DNA of 64,000 nucleotides from Actinocrinis puniceicyclus (GTDB lineage Bacteria > Actinomycetota > Actinomycetes > Streptomycetales > Catenulisporaceae): the NCBI RefSeq assembly GCF_018283645.1, contig NZ_JAGSXH010000020.1, positions 1 to 64,000 of the forward strand, in the 5' to 3' direction. A model generated the notes under the pieces. That model had not been told where the DNA came from. It saw nothing but the letters and a program-made list of their open reading frames with translations, and did no database searches. Positions 37,282 through 47,620 of the stretch are shown here, piece by piece. Every line of letters begins with the position of its first letter. Position 1 is the first letter of the stretch. A program made the position numbers and the translations under genes.

Positions 37282-39390
37282 TCAGGCGGGCAGCGAAGCC
37301 GAGCCGACCGGCAGGAAGCGGTGGCCCGTCACCTTCTCCGCGACGCCGGTTCGGTCCAGGTACGGGGTGATGCCGCCGAGGTGGAACGGCCAGCCCGCGC
37401 CGAGAATCATGCACAGGTCGATGTCCTGCGCCTCAGCCACGACGCCGTCCTTGAGCATGAGGTCGATCTCCTCGGCGATGGCGGACAGGGCGCGCTCGCG
37501 CACCTCCTGCGCCGTCGAGGGCCTCTCGCCGATCTCCAGCAGCGCCTCGACCTCGGGGTCGAGCGTGGTGGTGCCGGGCAGGTAGAACGCCTTCTTGCCC
37601 GCGCCGACCAGGCGCCGCACGTTCTCGGAGACCGAGAAGCGGTCCGGGTAGGTGGCGTGCAGCGTCTCCGAGACGTGCAGCGCGACCGCCGGGCCGACCA
37701 GCTCCATCAGCACCAGCGGCGACATCGGCAGGCCGAGCGGTTCGAGCGCGCCGTCCGCGACCTGCACCGGGGTGCCCTCGTCCAGCACCTCGTTGACCAC
37801 GCCGAGGAATCGGGTCAGCAGCCGGTTGACCACGAACGCCGGGGCGTCCTTGACCAGGACGCTGGACTTCTTCAGCTGCTTGGCCACGGCGAAGGCGGTG
37901 GCCAGGGACGCGTCGTCGGTCTTCTGCGCGCGCACGATCTCCAGCAGCGGCAGCACCGCGACCGGGTTGAAGAAGTGGAAGCCGACCACCCGCTCCGGGT
38001 GTTCCAGCGCGGCCGCCATCTCGGTGACCGACAGGGAGGAGGTGTTGGTCGCCAGCACGCAGTCCGGCCGCACGACCGCTTCGAGCTGCGCGAAGACCTG
38101 CTGCTTGACCGAGAGTTCCTCGAAGACCGCCTCGATCACGAAGTCGGCGTCCGCGAAGACTTCCTTGGTCAGCGAGCCGGACACCAGCGCCTTGAGCCGG
38201 TTGAGCTTGTCCGCGTTCAGCCGGCCTTTGAGCGCCTGGAGTTCCAGCTGTTCGTGGACGTATCTGACGCCCTTGTCCACCCGCTCCTGATCGACGTCGG
38301 TCATCACCACCGGCACGGAGAGGCGCTGCGCGAACAGCAGCGCCAGCTGGGAGGCCATCAGGCCGGCGCCGACGATGCCGACCTTGGTCACCGCTCTGGC
38401 CAGCGCCTTGTCCGGCGCGCCGGCCGGGCGCTTGGCCCGCTTCTGCACCAGGTTGAAGGCGTAGATGCCGCTGCGCAGTTCCTCGCTCATGATGCGGTCG
38501 GTCAGCGCCTCGTCCTCGGCGGCGAAGCCCTCGTCACGCGAGGCGGTGCGCGCCTTGGCGATCAGGTCCAGCGCCAGGTACGGCGCCGGGGTCGCGCCGT
38601 GCACCTTGGCGTCCGCGACCTGCCTGCCGCGGGCCACCGCCGCGTCCCACTGCTCGTGCGAGTAGTGCCTGCGCTCGATCACCAGCTCGCCGCGCAGCAC
38701 GCTCGCGGTCCAGGCCAGCGACTCCTCCAGGAAGTCGGCCGGCTCGAACAGCGCGTCGGCGATGCCGAGTTCGTACGCCTGCGGACCCTTGAGCTGCCGG
38801 TTCTGCGAGAGCGAGTTCTCGATGATGACGGTCACGGCCGCGTCGGGCCCGATCAGCCGCGGCAGCAGTTGCGTGCCGCCCCAGCCGGGGATCAGGCCGA
38901 GGAAGACCTCGGGCAGCGAGAGCGCCGGAACTCCGGCCGAGATCGTGCGGTAAGTGCAGTGCAGCGCGATCTCCACGCCGCCGCCCATCGCCGCGCCGTT
39001 GATGAACGCGAACGTGGGCACGGACAGCTCGCCGAGACGGCGCAGGACGTCGTGGCCGGCCTTGGCGATCGCGTAGGCCTGTTCCCGCTCGGTGACCACC
39101 TCGATGCCCTTGAGGTCGGCGCCGACAGCGAAGATGAACGGCTTGCCCGTCACGCCCGCGGCCACGATCTCGCGGGAGTCGGCCAGCCGCGCGACCTCGT
39201 CGAGGGCCGCGCCGATGTTGACCAGTCCGCGCGGGCCGAAGGTGGTGGGCTTGGTGTGGTCGAAGCCGTTGTCCAGGGTGATCAGGGCGAACCTGCCCGC
39301 GCCGCTGGGCAGGTCGAGCACGCGGACGGGGGCCGAGGTGACCACTTCGTCCGGGAAGACCCCGGCGGCCTGCTGTGCCGACTCGCTCAC
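37282..39390 (-). CDS. fadB: Fatty acid oxidation complex, FadB/FadJ-type multifunctional enzyme
   Basis: A 702-residue multifunctional beta-oxidation enzyme. The N-terminal crotonase domain (about 30-270) has the oxyanion region GGGVEIAL and IPGWGGTQLLPR. The central NAD-binding fold shows VGIVGAGLM at about 325, followed by the hydroxyacyl-CoA dehydrogenase C-terminal domains (about 500-690) with VGFHFFNPVAVLPLLEI. It performs enoyl-CoA hydration and 3-hydroxyacyl-CoA oxidation. GTG 39390 overlaps the fadA stop by four bases, so the pair are coupled. The frame runs on upstream antisense-like into fadA and beyond, which is a shadow. Confidence 0.93.
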   Translation of the reverse strand: MSESAQQAAGVFPDEVVTSAPVRVLDLPSGAGRFALITLDNGFDHTKPTTFGPRGLVNIGAALDEVARLADSREIVAAGVTGKPFIFAVGADLKGIEVVTEREQAYAIAKAGHDVLRRLGELSVPTFAFINGAAMGGGVEIALHCTYRTISAGVPALSLPEVFLGLIPGWGGTQLLPRLIGPDAAVTVIIENSLSQNRQLKGPQAYELGIADALFEPADFLEESLAWTASVLRGELVIERRHYSHEQWDAAVARGRQVADAKVHGATPAPYLALDLIAKARTASRDEGFAAEDEALTDRIMSEELRSGIYAFNLVQKRAKRPAGAPDKALARAVTKVGIVGAGLMASQLALLFAQRLSVPVVMTDVDQERVDKGVRYVHEQLELQALKGRLNADKLNRLKALVSGSLTKEVFADADFVIEAVFEELSVKQQVFAQLEAVVRPDCVLATNTSSLSVTEMAAALEHPERVVGFHFFNPVAVLPLLEIVRAQKTDDASLATAFAVAKQLKKSSVLVKDAPAFVVNRLLTRFLGVVNEVLDEGTPVQVADGALEPLGLPMSPLVLMELVGPAVALHVSETLHATYPDRFSVSENVRRLVGAGKKAFYLPGTTTLDPEVEALLEIGERPSTAQEVRERALSAIAEEIDLMLKDGVVAEAQDIDLCMILGAGWPFHLGGITPYLDRTGVAEKVTGHRFLPVGSASLPA

Positions 39391-40613
39391 TTGGCATCTC
39401 CTTCGAAGTGCGGGTTCTCCCAGATCACGGATCCGCCCATGCCGATGCCGATGCACATGGTGGTCAGGCCGTAGCGCACCTCGGGGTGCTCTTCGAACTG
39501 GCGGGCCAGCTGCGTCATGAGGCGTACGCCGGAGGAGGCCAGCGGGTGGCCGAGCGCGATCGCGCCGCCGTACTGGTTGACCCGCGGGTCGTCGTCGGCG
39601 ATGCCGTAGTGCTCCAGGAAGGCCAGCACCTGCACCGCGAACGCCTCGTTGATCTCGAACAGGCCGATCTGCTCGATGCCCAGCCCGGCCGAGGCCAGCG
39701 CCTTCTCGGTGGCCGGAACCGGGCCGTAGCCCATGACCTCCGGCTCGACCCCGGCGAAGGCGAAGGAGACCAGCCGCATCCTGATCGGCAGGCCCAGCTC
39801 GCGGGCCACGTCCTCGGCGGCGATGATCGAGGCGGTGGCCCCGTCGTTCAGGCCCGCGGAGTTGCCCGCGGTGACCCGTCCGCGCACCCGGAACGGGGTC
39901 TTGAGCCCGGCCAGGCCCTCCAGGGTGGTGTCCGGGCGCGGTGGCTCGTCCGCGGTGGCCAGACCCCAGCCGGCGCCGGTCGGCGTCTGCGACGCCAGCG
40001 TGTTGCGGGTGGCCACCGTGACGAGGTCGGGCTGGATCTTTCCGTCGGCGTACGCCTTGGCGACCTTGAGCTGTGAGCCCAGCGCGTAGGCGTCGGCGCG
40101 CTCGCGGGTGATGCCGGGGAAGCGGTCGTGCAGGTTCTCCGCGGTTTGCCCCATGACGAGCGCGGAATCGTCGACGAGCCGCTCGGAGACGAAGCGGGGG
40201 TTCGGGTCCACGCCCTCGCCCATCGGGTGCCGGCCCATGTGCTCGACACCACCGGCGATCGCCACGTCCACCGCGCCGAGCGAGACGGCGCCGGCCACGG
40301 TGGTCACCGCGGTCATCGCGCCGGCGCACATCCGGTCGATCGAGTATCCGGGCGTGGTCTTGGGCAGCCCGGCCAGCAGCGCGGCGGTGCGCCCGAGGGT
40401 CAGGCCCTGGTCGCCGATCTGGGTGGTCGCGGCGATGGCGACCTCGCCGATCCGCTCGGGCGGCAGCTCGGGATGGCGCCGCACCAGCTCCCGGATGCAC
40501 TTGATGATCAGGTCGTCGGCGCGGGTCTCGGCATAGATGCCCTTGGGACCTGCCTTGCCGAACGGGGTGCGTACGCCGTCCACGAAGACGACGTCGCGTG
40601 CGGTACGGGGCAC
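39387..40613 (-). CDS. fadA: Acetyl-CoA C-acyltransferase (thiolase)
   Basis: A 408-residue thiolase. The acyl-accepting cysteine is in RMCAGAMTA (about 95), the catalytic His in GHPLASSG and the second Cys in TMCIGIGMG near the C-terminus. It cleaves 3-ketoacyl-CoA, the last step of beta-oxidation. AGGAGAG precedes GTG 40613. Coupled to fadB downstream. Together they form the fatty acid oxidation pair found beside dxs and rnd in relatives. Confidence 0.95.
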   Translation of the reverse strand: MPRTARDVVFVDGVRTPFGKAGPKGIYAETRADDLIIKCIRELVRRHPELPPERIGEVAIAATTQIGDQGLTLGRTAALLAGLPKTTPGYSIDRMCAGAMTAVTTVAGAVSLGAVDVAIAGGVEHMGRHPMGEGVDPNPRFVSERLVDDSALVMGQTAENLHDRFPGITRERADAYALGSQLKVAKAYADGKIQPDLVTVATRNTLASQTPTGAGWGLATADEPPRPDTTLEGLAGLKTPFRVRGRVTAGNSAGLNDGATASIIAAEDVARELGLPIRMRLVSFAFAGVEPEVMGYGPVPATEKALASAGLGIEQIGLFEINEAFAVQVLAFLEHYGIADDDPRVNQYGGAIALGHPLASSGVRLMTQLARQFEEHPEVRYGLTTMCIGIGMGGSVIWENPHFEGDAK

Positions 40614-40778
40614 AGGGCTCTCCTGGAATTCTGCGCTTTCGAATGGTCTGCGACCGGTAGCGCCGGTCTGCGGCCATGCTACCCGCCAGTAACAAGAAGC
40701 GGTACCCGGGGATTGCGGCGCGGCGCGGCCCGCTTGAGCCGCGCTTTCGTCGTCCCGACCCCGGCGCGGCGCGGCGGG

Positions 40779-42032
40779 CTACAGCGAGGCCGGGCGGCCC
40801 GCCTCGCGCCGCAGGGCCGCGCCGATCACGTGTGCGGTCAGTTCGACCTGCCAGGCGCGGGCGCCGCTGGAACGCAACGTCTCGCTGATGACCTCGTCGT
40901 CGAGATCGGCGGGGGGTGTCCAGCACAGCCGGCGCAGCAGATCCGGGGACAGCAGGTTCTCGACCGGTATCAGGTGCTCGTCCGCTATCGCGGCGACCGC
41001 CGGGCGCGCCGCGGCGAGGCGGGCCGCCGCCTCCGGTGCGCTGCGCTCCCAGGACTTCGCGGGCGGCGGGCCGTCGTGCACCGGCTGCGTGGAAGGCAGC
41101 TGGGAGTCCGGCAGTTGGAGCGCACTGCGCAGCGCGGCCAGGTAACCCACCGCGTCGACCGAGCGGGTACGACCGGAGAAGCCCGGCACGGCGCGCAACT
41201 GCTGGACCGTCTCTGGCAGGCTGATCGACGCCTCGATGATCGCGCTGTCGGGCAGCACCCGGCCCGGCGTCATGTCCCGGCGCCGCGCCAGCATGTCCCG
41301 GTGCTCCCAGAGCGCCCGCACGACGGCGAGGTTGCGCGCCTTACGCACCTTGTGGATGCCGGAAGTGCGGCGCCAGGGCTCAGCGCGCGGAGGATGCGGA
41401 GCCGCGGCCAGAACCGCCGCGAACTCCTGTTCCGCCCAGGCGAGCTTGCCCTGCTGGTGCAGATCGCGGTGTACCGCGTCGCGCAGATCGACCAGGAGTT
41501 CGACGTCCAGGGCGGCGTAACGCAGCCACGGCTCGGGCAGCGGCCGTGTGGACCAGTCGTCCGCCGAATGCCCCTTCTCCAGCGAGTAGCCGAGCAGTTC
41601 CTCGACCATCGGGCCGAGACCGACGCGTGCGTAACCGGCGAGTCGTCCGCCGAGTTCCGTGTCGAAGATCCGCGACGGGGCGAGGCCGACCTCACGCAGG
41701 CAGACCAAGTCCTGTGCCGCGGCGTGTAAGACCCATTCAGTCTGCGCCAGCGCCGTGCCGAGTGTGGAGAGATCGGGACAGGCGATCGGGTCGATCAGTG
41801 CGGTGCCCGCGCCCTCTCGCCGCAACTGCACCAGGTACGCGCGCTGGCTGTATCGGTAGCCCGACGCCCGTTCGGCGTCGACGGCGACCGGCCCGTTGCC
41901 CGCCGCGAACGCCGCGACCGTCGCCGCGAGTGCTTCGCCGTCGGCGATGACGTCGGGTACGCCGTCACGCGGAGCGAGGAGGGGCACGGCATCGGGGTTC
42001 GGCGGCGGCTGCTCGCGGGCGTCAACGGTCAC
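40779..42032 (-). CDS. rnd: Ribonuclease D (DEDD 3'-5' exonuclease with HRDC)
   Basis: A 417-residue exonuclease. DEDDy-type motifs: VAVDAERASGYRYS (exo I), LVCLREVGLAPSRIFDTEL (exo II) and WLRYAALDVELLVDLRD (exo III), then an HRDC domain around 210-290 (AEPWRRTSGIHKVRKARNLAVVRALWEHRD). It matures tRNA and other RNA 3' ends. GTG start at 42032. The order relative to the response regulator and DUF3000 matches that in Streptomyces. An alternative ATG is not available. Confidence 0.92.
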   Translation of the reverse strand: MTVDAREQPPPNPDAVPLLAPRDGVPDVIADGEALAATVAAFAAGNGPVAVDAERASGYRYSQRAYLVQLRREGAGTALIDPIACPDLSTLGTALAQTEWVLHAAAQDLVCLREVGLAPSRIFDTELGGRLAGYARVGLGPMVEELLGYSLEKGHSADDWSTRPLPEPWLRYAALDVELLVDLRDAVHRDLHQQGKLAWAEQEFAAVLAAAPHPPRAEPWRRTSGIHKVRKARNLAVVRALWEHRDMLARRRDMTPGRVLPDSAIIEASISLPETVQQLRAVPGFSGRTRSVDAVGYLAALRSALQLPDSQLPSTQPVHDGPPPAKSWERSAPEAAARLAAARPAVAAIADEHLIPVENLLSPDLLRRLCWTPPADLDDEVISETLRSSGARAWQVELTAHVIGAALRREAGRPASL

Positions 42033-42203
42033 GCCCTTACCGTAACGCGCGCACGCCCCGCTTAGACGCTTGATTCCCCGCTCTTGGCCTTGGCAGCCGG
42101 CCTATGGCTGTGGTGCGCGCGCCGCTTCGCGCCCGCCCACACCGTTCGGGAAGCTCGGGACGGTGAGACTCGGGACGCCCGCTGAGCTGAGGCCGGCGAC
42201 AAC

Positions 42204-42245
42204 CCGGGCGTCGCGCGGACGTTCGTACGTTCGCGCGACGCCCGG
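42204..42245. terminator. Terminator after the response-regulator gene
   Basis: A 14-bp perfect stem (42204-42217 with 42232-42245) and 14-base loop, downstream of the minus-strand gene ending at 42306. Confidence 0.75.
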
Positions 42246-42305
42246 AAACGGCTCGTACGCCCCCTTCAGTGAAGTCTCGTTCGGCTGGCTGGGCCGGCCT
42301 GTTTG

Positions 42306-43013
42306 CTAGGCGATGATGCCGCCGCGCATGGCGACGGCCACCATCCCGGCGCGGTCTCCGGTGCCGAGCTTGCGGGCGATGCGGGCAAGGTGGCTCTTGA
42401 CCGTCAGCGCGGACAGCCCCATGGTCTGGCCGATCGCCTTGTTGGAGCGGCCGTCCGCGACCAGGCGCAGCACCTCGATCTCGCGGGCGGACAGCTCCCG
42501 GCACCCGGCGTTCATGGTGTTCGGTACGGCGCCCACCGCCAGCGCGGCGGCGGTTCCGGCGGCCCCGCTCATCGCGGCCAGCCGCTGCTGGCGCAGGTGC
42601 GGCGGCAGCCCCGACACGCTGCCGAAGCCCGGCCGGACCTGCGGCAGGGCGCGCGCCCCGGTGACGACGTAGCCGCGCACGCCGGAGGCCAGCGCCGCGC
42701 GCACCGCGTTCGTGTCGTCGGCGGTGGAGATGGCCACCGCGCTGCTCCAGCCGGAATTGCGCATCTCCGCGAGCAGGGCGAGGCCGGGGCCGTCCGGCAG
42801 GTGCACGTCTACGACGGCGATGTCGCGTGGCGTCGCCATCCGCGTGCGGGCTTCCGCGATGTTCGATGCCTCTACGACGTCGCGGACGCCCAGCGCCCAC
42901 AAATGCCGAGTGACTGAGGTTCGCACCCTCAGGTCGTGAACAACGACCATTGCGGTGAGTTTGGCCGGCCGATAGGCCAGCAAACTCGCTGTGTGATCGA
43001 CGAGTACCGACAC
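42306..43013 (-). CDS. LuxR/NarL-type orphan response regulator
   Basis: A 235-residue protein: receiver domain (VVVDVHLPDGPGLALL with the phospho-acceptor Asp) and a C-terminal LuxR helix-turn-helix (AREIEVLRLVADGRSNKAIGQ... VKSHLARIARKLG). GTG 43013 follows GGGAGG. An in-frame start further upstream would add a non-conserved stretch. No sensor kinase is adjacent, so it is an orphan regulator. Known: this gene is conserved next to rnd and DUF3000 in actinomycetes; its role is unresolved. The region between this gene and DUF3000 is 487 bases long. Confidence 0.88.
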   Translation of the reverse strand: MSVLVDHTASLLAYRPAKLTAMVVVHDLRVRTSVTRHLWALGVRDVVEASNIAEARTRMATPRDIAVVDVHLPDGPGLALLAEMRNSGWSSAVAISTADDTNAVRAALASGVRGYVVTGARALPQVRPGFGSVSGLPPHLRQQRLAAMSGAAGTAAALAVGAVPNTMNAGCRELSAREIEVLRLVADGRSNKAIGQTMGLSALTVKSHLARIARKLGTGDRAGMVAVAMRGGIIA

Positions 43014-43500
43014 CTGGCCTCCCGGGGAGGGACGGGGGAACGGCCGCAGACAGTGGAGGAACGCGACCGGATGGGGTTCTACGGGTGAGAAATCGGCAAT
43101 GTGGGTGGCGACCTTTAGCGTGACGGCCATCCGCTGCCGCCTAACAAAAGGGCTGTCGCAGCGGGATTCACTCGTTGTTTCCACCCGGACGGGGGCGGCG
43201 GCGATCCGCCGCCGCCCGCCCGCCGGGCGTCCCCTTCCCCTCGGCGGCTTCGCGTCTGAGCGCTGACCAGCACAGATCGCCGCTCGTCAGCCAGGCGCCG
43301 CACCGCCTCGACAAAGGGTGGAATCGGGACCTACCCGCTCACGCATCCGGGTAATCATGTGTCGATATTCACCTGCATGGACGAATAGACCTCAGTTGTC
43401 CAAAGTGTCCTGACAGGCGAGGTCACCCAAAAGTCAAGGGATGGTTATCCGTGTCGGTGCATAAGGACCCGACGCGCGGTCGCGTAGGCGCTCGGGACGA
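43014..43500. promoter_or_regulatory. Gene-free 0.49 kb, promoter region of the orphan response regulator
   Basis: No gene is seen. An 11-bp perfect hairpin (43193-43203 with 43207-43217) probably terminates the DUF3000 transcript. The GC is lower around 43300-43450 and a promoter for the response regulator is expected there. Confidence 0.5.
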
Positions 43501-44187
43501 TCAGCGCGAGGTCGGCAGCACGGTGACCCCGGCGACCAGCGGAGGCAGCCCGGCCGCGGTGGCGATCAGGTCCAGCCAAGCCTGGAAGTGTGCCTCGAAG
43601 GCCGCCTGAGCCTGCGCCTCGGTCCACTCGCCTTCGCCGGTGCCACCGCCGACACCATCCCCGGCTCCGGTCCCGGACGGCGCCGCCGGGGTCCAGGATG
43701 CGCGCAGTTCGACCGACGTGCTCGCCGGGCGCTCGGCCAACTCGCCGAACGACATGGACGCGGAACGCGAGACCGTGCCGCCGAGCACCGCGTGCCGGGC
43801 CGCGCGCTGGTCCAGCGCCTCGGTGAGCCAGGACCAGGCCACGTCCGGCAGCAGCGGATCCTCGGCGATCTCGGCCTCCAGGTCGGCCTGCGCGAGCGTC
43901 ACGCAGCGGAACACCCCGCGCCACTCGTCCTGGCCCTGCGGCTCGTAGAGCACGACGAAGCGGCCGGACGCGATCTCGTCGCCGTCCGGATCGCACACCG
44001 CGACCGACACCGCGTGGCTGAAGGTGGCCAGCCGTCGCGGCGGCGGCAGCGCCTCCAGTTCGAACTGCGGGCGCAGCGGTACCGCGGCGATCCCCGCGAT
44101 CGCCCCGCGCAGCGGCGGCGGCAGCGCCGCCTCCGATTGCGGTTGGGCGGTGCGGAACCCGTGGTGCCCGCGGTGCGCGTCGGCCAT
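43501..44187 (-). CDS. DUF3000-family protein
   Basis: A 228-residue cytoplasmic protein matching the actinobacterial DUF3000 pattern, with GRFVVLYEPQGQDEWRGVFRCVTLAQADLE (given here in part), WSWLTEALDQ and a C-terminal stretch on the beta-rich EGEWTEAQAQAAFEAHF. Always found beside hemE in actinomycetes; the function is unknown. It is divergent from hemE, so the two share the 146-base intergenic promoter region. ATG 44187 has a weak ribosome site. Confidence 0.85.
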   Translation of the reverse strand: MADAHRGHHGFRTAQPQSEAALPPPLRGAIAGIAAVPLRPQFELEALPPPRRLATFSHAVSVAVCDPDGDEIASGRFVVLYEPQGQDEWRGVFRCVTLAQADLEAEIAEDPLLPDVAWSWLTEALDQRAARHAVLGGTVSRSASMSFGELAERPASTSVELRASWTPAAPSGTGAGDGVGGGTGEGEWTEAQAQAAFEAHFQAWLDLIATAAGLPPLVAGVTVLPTSR

Positions 44188-44334
44188 ACCGGCAGGGTAC
44201 GTCCGCGCCGCATCGGTTCGCGCCGCGCCGCGCGGAGGCCGGGGGAGTGACTTGTGAAAGTCATCACACAATGTGGCGGCGGCTTGTGCCGACCACCGTG
44301 CCGCAGGAGGTACGAGGCGTGGGAGGATCGGGGA

Positions 44335-45417
44335 GTGAACGGTGCGACCCCGACCCCGCCGGCTTCCAGCCCGCAGCGGACCGAATCGGCCTTCCTGCTC
44401 GCCTGCCGGCGCCGACCGGTTCCGCACACCCCGGTGTGGTTCATGCGCCAGGCCGGACGGTCGCTGCCGGAGTACCGCAAGCTGCGCGAGGGCGTGCCGA
44501 TGCTGACCTCGTGCACGATCCCGGAGATAGTCGCCGAGATCACGATGCAGCCGGTGCGCCGCTACGGCGTGGACGCCGCCATCTTCTTCAGCGACATCGT
44601 GCTGCCGCTCAAGGCGATCGGACTCGGCCTGGACATCAAGCCGGGGGTCGGCCCGGTGGTCGAGCAGCCCTTCCGGACCGCGGCCGACCTGGACCGGCTG
44701 CGGGTGCCCACGCCCGAGGACCTGTCCTTCATCACCGAAGCCGTGCAAATGCTGACCGCCGAACTGGGCCCGACTCCGCTGATCGGCTTCGGCGGCGCTC
44801 CCTTCACCCTGGCCAGCTATCTGATCGAGGGCGGCCCTTCGCGCGGCCACGAACAGACCAAGGCGATGATGTACGGGGCGCCCGACCTGTTCCACGCGCT
44901 GCTGGACCGGCTCGCCGACATCACCGCCGCGTTCCTGAGCGTGCAGCTGAGCGCGGGCGCCGGCGCGGTGCAGCTGTTCGACTCCTGGGTCGGCGCCCTG
45001 GCCCCGGTCGACTACCGCGCGCACGTCATGCCCGCTTCGGCGAAGGTGCTCGACGCGGTGGCGCGGTTCGGCGCGCCGCGCATCCACTTCGGGGTCGGGA
45101 CCGGCGAACTGCTCGCACTGATGGGCGAGGCCGGCGCGGACGTGGTCGGCGTGGACTGGCGGGTTCCGCTGAACGAGGCCGCGCACCGGATCGGCCCGGG
45201 CAGGGCGGTGCAGGGCAACCTGGACCCCGCCGTCGTATTCGCGCCCTGGGAAGCCGTCGAAGCGGCCACGCGCCGGGTCCTGCGCGACGCGGAAGGCGTG
45301 GAAGGACACGTGTTCAACCTGGGGCACGGCGTCGGGCCGCAGACCGATCCAGACGTGCTGGCCCGAATCGTCGAGCTCGTACACGAGGCGACCGAGGGCG
45401 TCGCCGCCCGGAACTAG
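44335..45417 (+). CDS. hemE: Uroporphyrinogen decarboxylase
   Basis: A 360-residue haem-pathway enzyme that decarboxylates uroporphyrinogen III to coproporphyrinogen III. The active-site text [15 protein letters not shown] and [13 protein letters not shown], and later [25 protein letters not shown] and NLGHGVGP are the family motifs. GTG 44335 has GGAGGATCGGGGA ahead; the longer in-frame start (44254) would add a poor stretch. First gene of the hemE-cgoX-chdC operon. Confidence 0.97.
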   Translation: MNGATPTPPASSPQRTESAFLLACRRRPVPHTPVWFMRQAGRSLPEYRKLREGVPMLTSCTIPEIVAEITMQPVRRYGVDAAIFFSDIVLPLKAIGLGLDIKPGVGPVVEQPFRTAADLDRLRVPTPEDLSFITEAVQMLTAELGPTPLIGFGGAPFTLASYLIEGGPSRGHEQTKAMMYGAPDLFHALLDRLADITAAFLSVQLSAGAGAVQLFDSWVGALAPVDYRAHVMPASAKVLDAVARFGAPRIHFGVGTGELLALMGEAGADVVGVDWRVPLNEAAHRIGPGRAVQGNLDPAVVFAPWEAVEAATRRVLRDAEGVEGHVFNLGHGVGPQTDPDVLARIVELVHEATEGVAARN

Positions 45418-45428
45418 CACGGAGGCCG

Positions 45429-46886
45429 ATGACGGCGATGAGCTCCCCGACCGCTTTCCCCGACGCGTCAGCGTCCGCGTCCAAGCCCGCAGGCGACCGG
45501 CTGGCCGTCGTCGGCGGCGGCATCACCGGCCTGGCCGCGGCCCAGGCCGCCGCCCGTGACGGCTGGCGGGTGACCCTCCTCGAAGCGGACACGCGCGCCG
45601 GCGGGAAGCTCGCGCTCGGCGCGGTCGCGGGCGTGCAGGTGGATCTGGGCGCCGAATCGCTTCGGGCCCGGCGGCCCGAGGGCACCGGCCTGGCGCGGGA
45701 GGTCGGCCTCGGCGAGGACGTGGTTCACCCGGCGACCACCGCCGCCGGCATCTACTCTCGCGGCGAGCTGCATCCGCTGCCCGGCGGACAGATCATGGGC
45801 GTACCCGGAGACCTGCGCGCGCTGGCCGCCAGCGGGCTGCTGAACGCCGCCGCGCTGGCGCGGGTACGGGCCGATCGGCTGCTGCCGCGCACGCCGGTCG
45901 AGGGCGATGTCGCGGTGGGCGAGTACGTGGCCAAGCGCCTCGGGCGCGAGGTGGTGGACCGGGTGGTCGAGCCGCTGCTGGGCGGCGTCTACGCGGGCCA
46001 CGCGGACCGGCTCTCGCTGGCCGCCACGGTGCCGCAGCTGGCCGCGCTGGCCGCGGCCGGCACCTCGCTGGCCAACGGCGTGCGCGACCTGCTCATGACC
46101 CGCTCGGCGAGCGACGCGGGCACCGCGACACCGGTGTTCGCGGGCATCCGCGGCGGCGTGGGCCGGTTGCCGTCCGCGGTGGCCGAGGACGCCCGCGGGC
46201 ACGGCGCCGACGTGCGCATCGGCACCGGTGTCAGGACGCTGATCAAGACGTCCGGCGGCTGGCGGCTGGAGCTGTCCGACGGCACCGCGCTCGACGTGCA
46301 CGCCGTGCTGCTGGCCGTTCCCGCGCCGGAGGCCGCGCGGCTGCTCTCCGGACACGCCGAGACCGCCGTCCGGCAGCTCGGCGGGATCGAATACGCCTCG
46401 ATGGCCGTGATCACCCTCGCCTTCCCGGCGGCCGCGCTCGGGCCCGAGGGCCTGCCCGGTTCCGGCTTCCTGGTGCCGCCGGTGGACGGCCGCACGATCA
46501 AGGCGGCGACCTTCTCCACCGCCAAGTGGCCCTGGATGGCGCACGCGGCGGGGAACCTGGTCATTCTGCGCACGTCGCTCGGCCGGCACGGCGAGGAGCG
46601 GGACCTCGACCGCGACGACGAGGACCTGGTCAAGGCCGCGCTGTCGGACCTAGGAGAGGTGATCACGATGGCCGCCGCGCCCGTCGACGCGCACGTGCAG
46701 CGGTGGATGAGCGCTCTGCCGCAGTACGCCGTCGGGCATCTCGACCGCGTGGCCGCGATCCGCGCCGCACTGCCCGCGGGCATCGCGGTGGCCGGAGCCG
46801 CGTACGACGGCGTGGGTATTCCGGCGTGCATCGCCTCCGCACGCAACGCATTCGACACCATAAAGGAAGGACGCGAGCAGCCATGA
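45429..46886 (+). CDS. cgoX: Coproporphyrinogen III oxidase (CgoX/HemY)
   Basis: A 485-residue flavoprotein: [20 protein letters not shown] is the FAD loop (about 28-47), followed by GGKLALG and [13 protein letters not shown]. It oxidises coproporphyrinogen III to coproporphyrin III in the coproporphyrin-dependent pathway. Start ATG 45429 is tentative; ATG 45438 is nine bases later and GGAGG at 45421-45425 suits either. The stop overlaps the chdC ATG by four bases (ATGA). Confidence 0.93.
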   Translation: MTAMSSPTAFPDASASASKPAGDRLAVVGGGITGLAAAQAAARDGWRVTLLEADTRAGGKLALGAVAGVQVDLGAESLRARRPEGTGLAREVGLGEDVVHPATTAAGIYSRGELHPLPGGQIMGVPGDLRALAASGLLNAAALARVRADRLLPRTPVEGDVAVGEYVAKRLGREVVDRVVEPLLGGVYAGHADRLSLAATVPQLAALAAAGTSLANGVRDLLMTRSASDAGTATPVFAGIRGGVGRLPSAVAEDARGHGADVRIGTGVRTLIKTSGGWRLELSDGTALDVHAVLLAVPAPEAARLLSGHAETAVRQLGGIEYASMAVITLAFPAAALGPEGLPGSGFLVPPVDGRTIKAATFSTAKWPWMAHAAGNLVILRTSLGRHGEERDLDRDDEDLVKAALSDLGEVITMAAAPVDAHVQRWMSALPQYAVGHLDRVAAIRAALPAGIAVAGAAYDGVGIPACIASARNAFDTIKEGREQP

Positions 46887-47590
46887 CCGAGGCCGCGCCG
46901 ATCAGCCGCAAGGCCCGCGAGCTGAACGAGGTGATCCGCTACACCGCGTGGTCCGTGTTCCGGGCTGCCGGACCGCTGCCGCAGGAGGGACGCGCCGCCT
47001 ACGCGCAGGAGGTCGAGGAGCTTTACGCCGAGCTGGCCGAGAAGGACGTGGTCGTGCGCGGCACCTACGAGGTCTCCGGCCTGCGCGCCGACGCCGACCT
47101 CATGATCTGGTGGCACGCGGAGAGCGCCGAGGCGCTTCAGGACGCGTACTCCCGCTTCCGCAAGACCGGGCTCGGGCGCGCCTGCGCGCCGGTGTGGTCG
47201 AACATGGCGGTGCACCGGCCGGCGGAGTTCAACAAGAGCCACATCCCCGCCTACCTGGCCGGCGAGGCGCCCCGCGCGTGGATCGCGGTGTATCCGTTCG
47301 TGCGCTCGTACGAGTGGTACCTGTTGCCCGACCCGGAGCGCCGCACGCTGCTGGCCGAGCACGGCATGATGTCCCGCGAGTACCCGGACGTGCGGGCCAA
47401 CACGGTGCCCTCGTTCGCGCTCGGCGACTACGAGTGGATCCTCGCCTTCGAAGCGGACGAACTGCACCGGATCGTGGACCTGATGCGGCACCTGCGCGGC
47501 TCGGAGACCCGGCGCCACGTGCGCGAGGAGGTGCCGTTCTTCACCGGCCGCCGCCGTGCCGTCGAGGAGATCGTCGACGCGCTGCCGTAG
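46883..47590 (+). CDS. chdC: Coproheme decarboxylase (ChdC/HemQ)
   Basis: A 235-residue enzyme that decarboxylates coproheme to haem b in Gram-positive bacteria. The block [13 protein letters not shown] carries the essential Tyr and [16 protein letters not shown] the region of the proximal His; [18 protein letters not shown] is the conserved N-terminal half. ATGA overlap with cgoX. Expression is therefore tied to hemE. Converges on aguA. Confidence 0.95.
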   Translation: MTEAAPISRKARELNEVIRYTAWSVFRAAGPLPQEGRAAYAQEVEELYAELAEKDVVVRGTYEVSGLRADADLMIWWHAESAEALQDAYSRFRKTGLGRACAPVWSNMAVHRPAEFNKSHIPAYLAGEAPRAWIAVYPFVRSYEWYLLPDPERRTLLAEHGMMSREYPDVRANTVPSFALGDYEWILAFEADELHRIVDLMRHLRGSETRRHVREEVPFFTGRRRAVEEIVDALP

Positions 47591-47620
47591 CCGGGCCACG
47601 GGTCCGGCGCCGCAGCCGGC

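Noticed and set aside
37282-40926. A single 1214-codon minus-strand frame across fadB and fadA
   Set aside because: It is fadB in frame, then an out-of-frame reading of fadA; fadA has its own thiolase frame, and the fadB start GTG 39390 overlaps its stop.
44247-45428. Longer start for the cgoX frame through hemE
   Set aside because: The frame overlies hemE, which has the correct motifs; cgoX begins near 45429.
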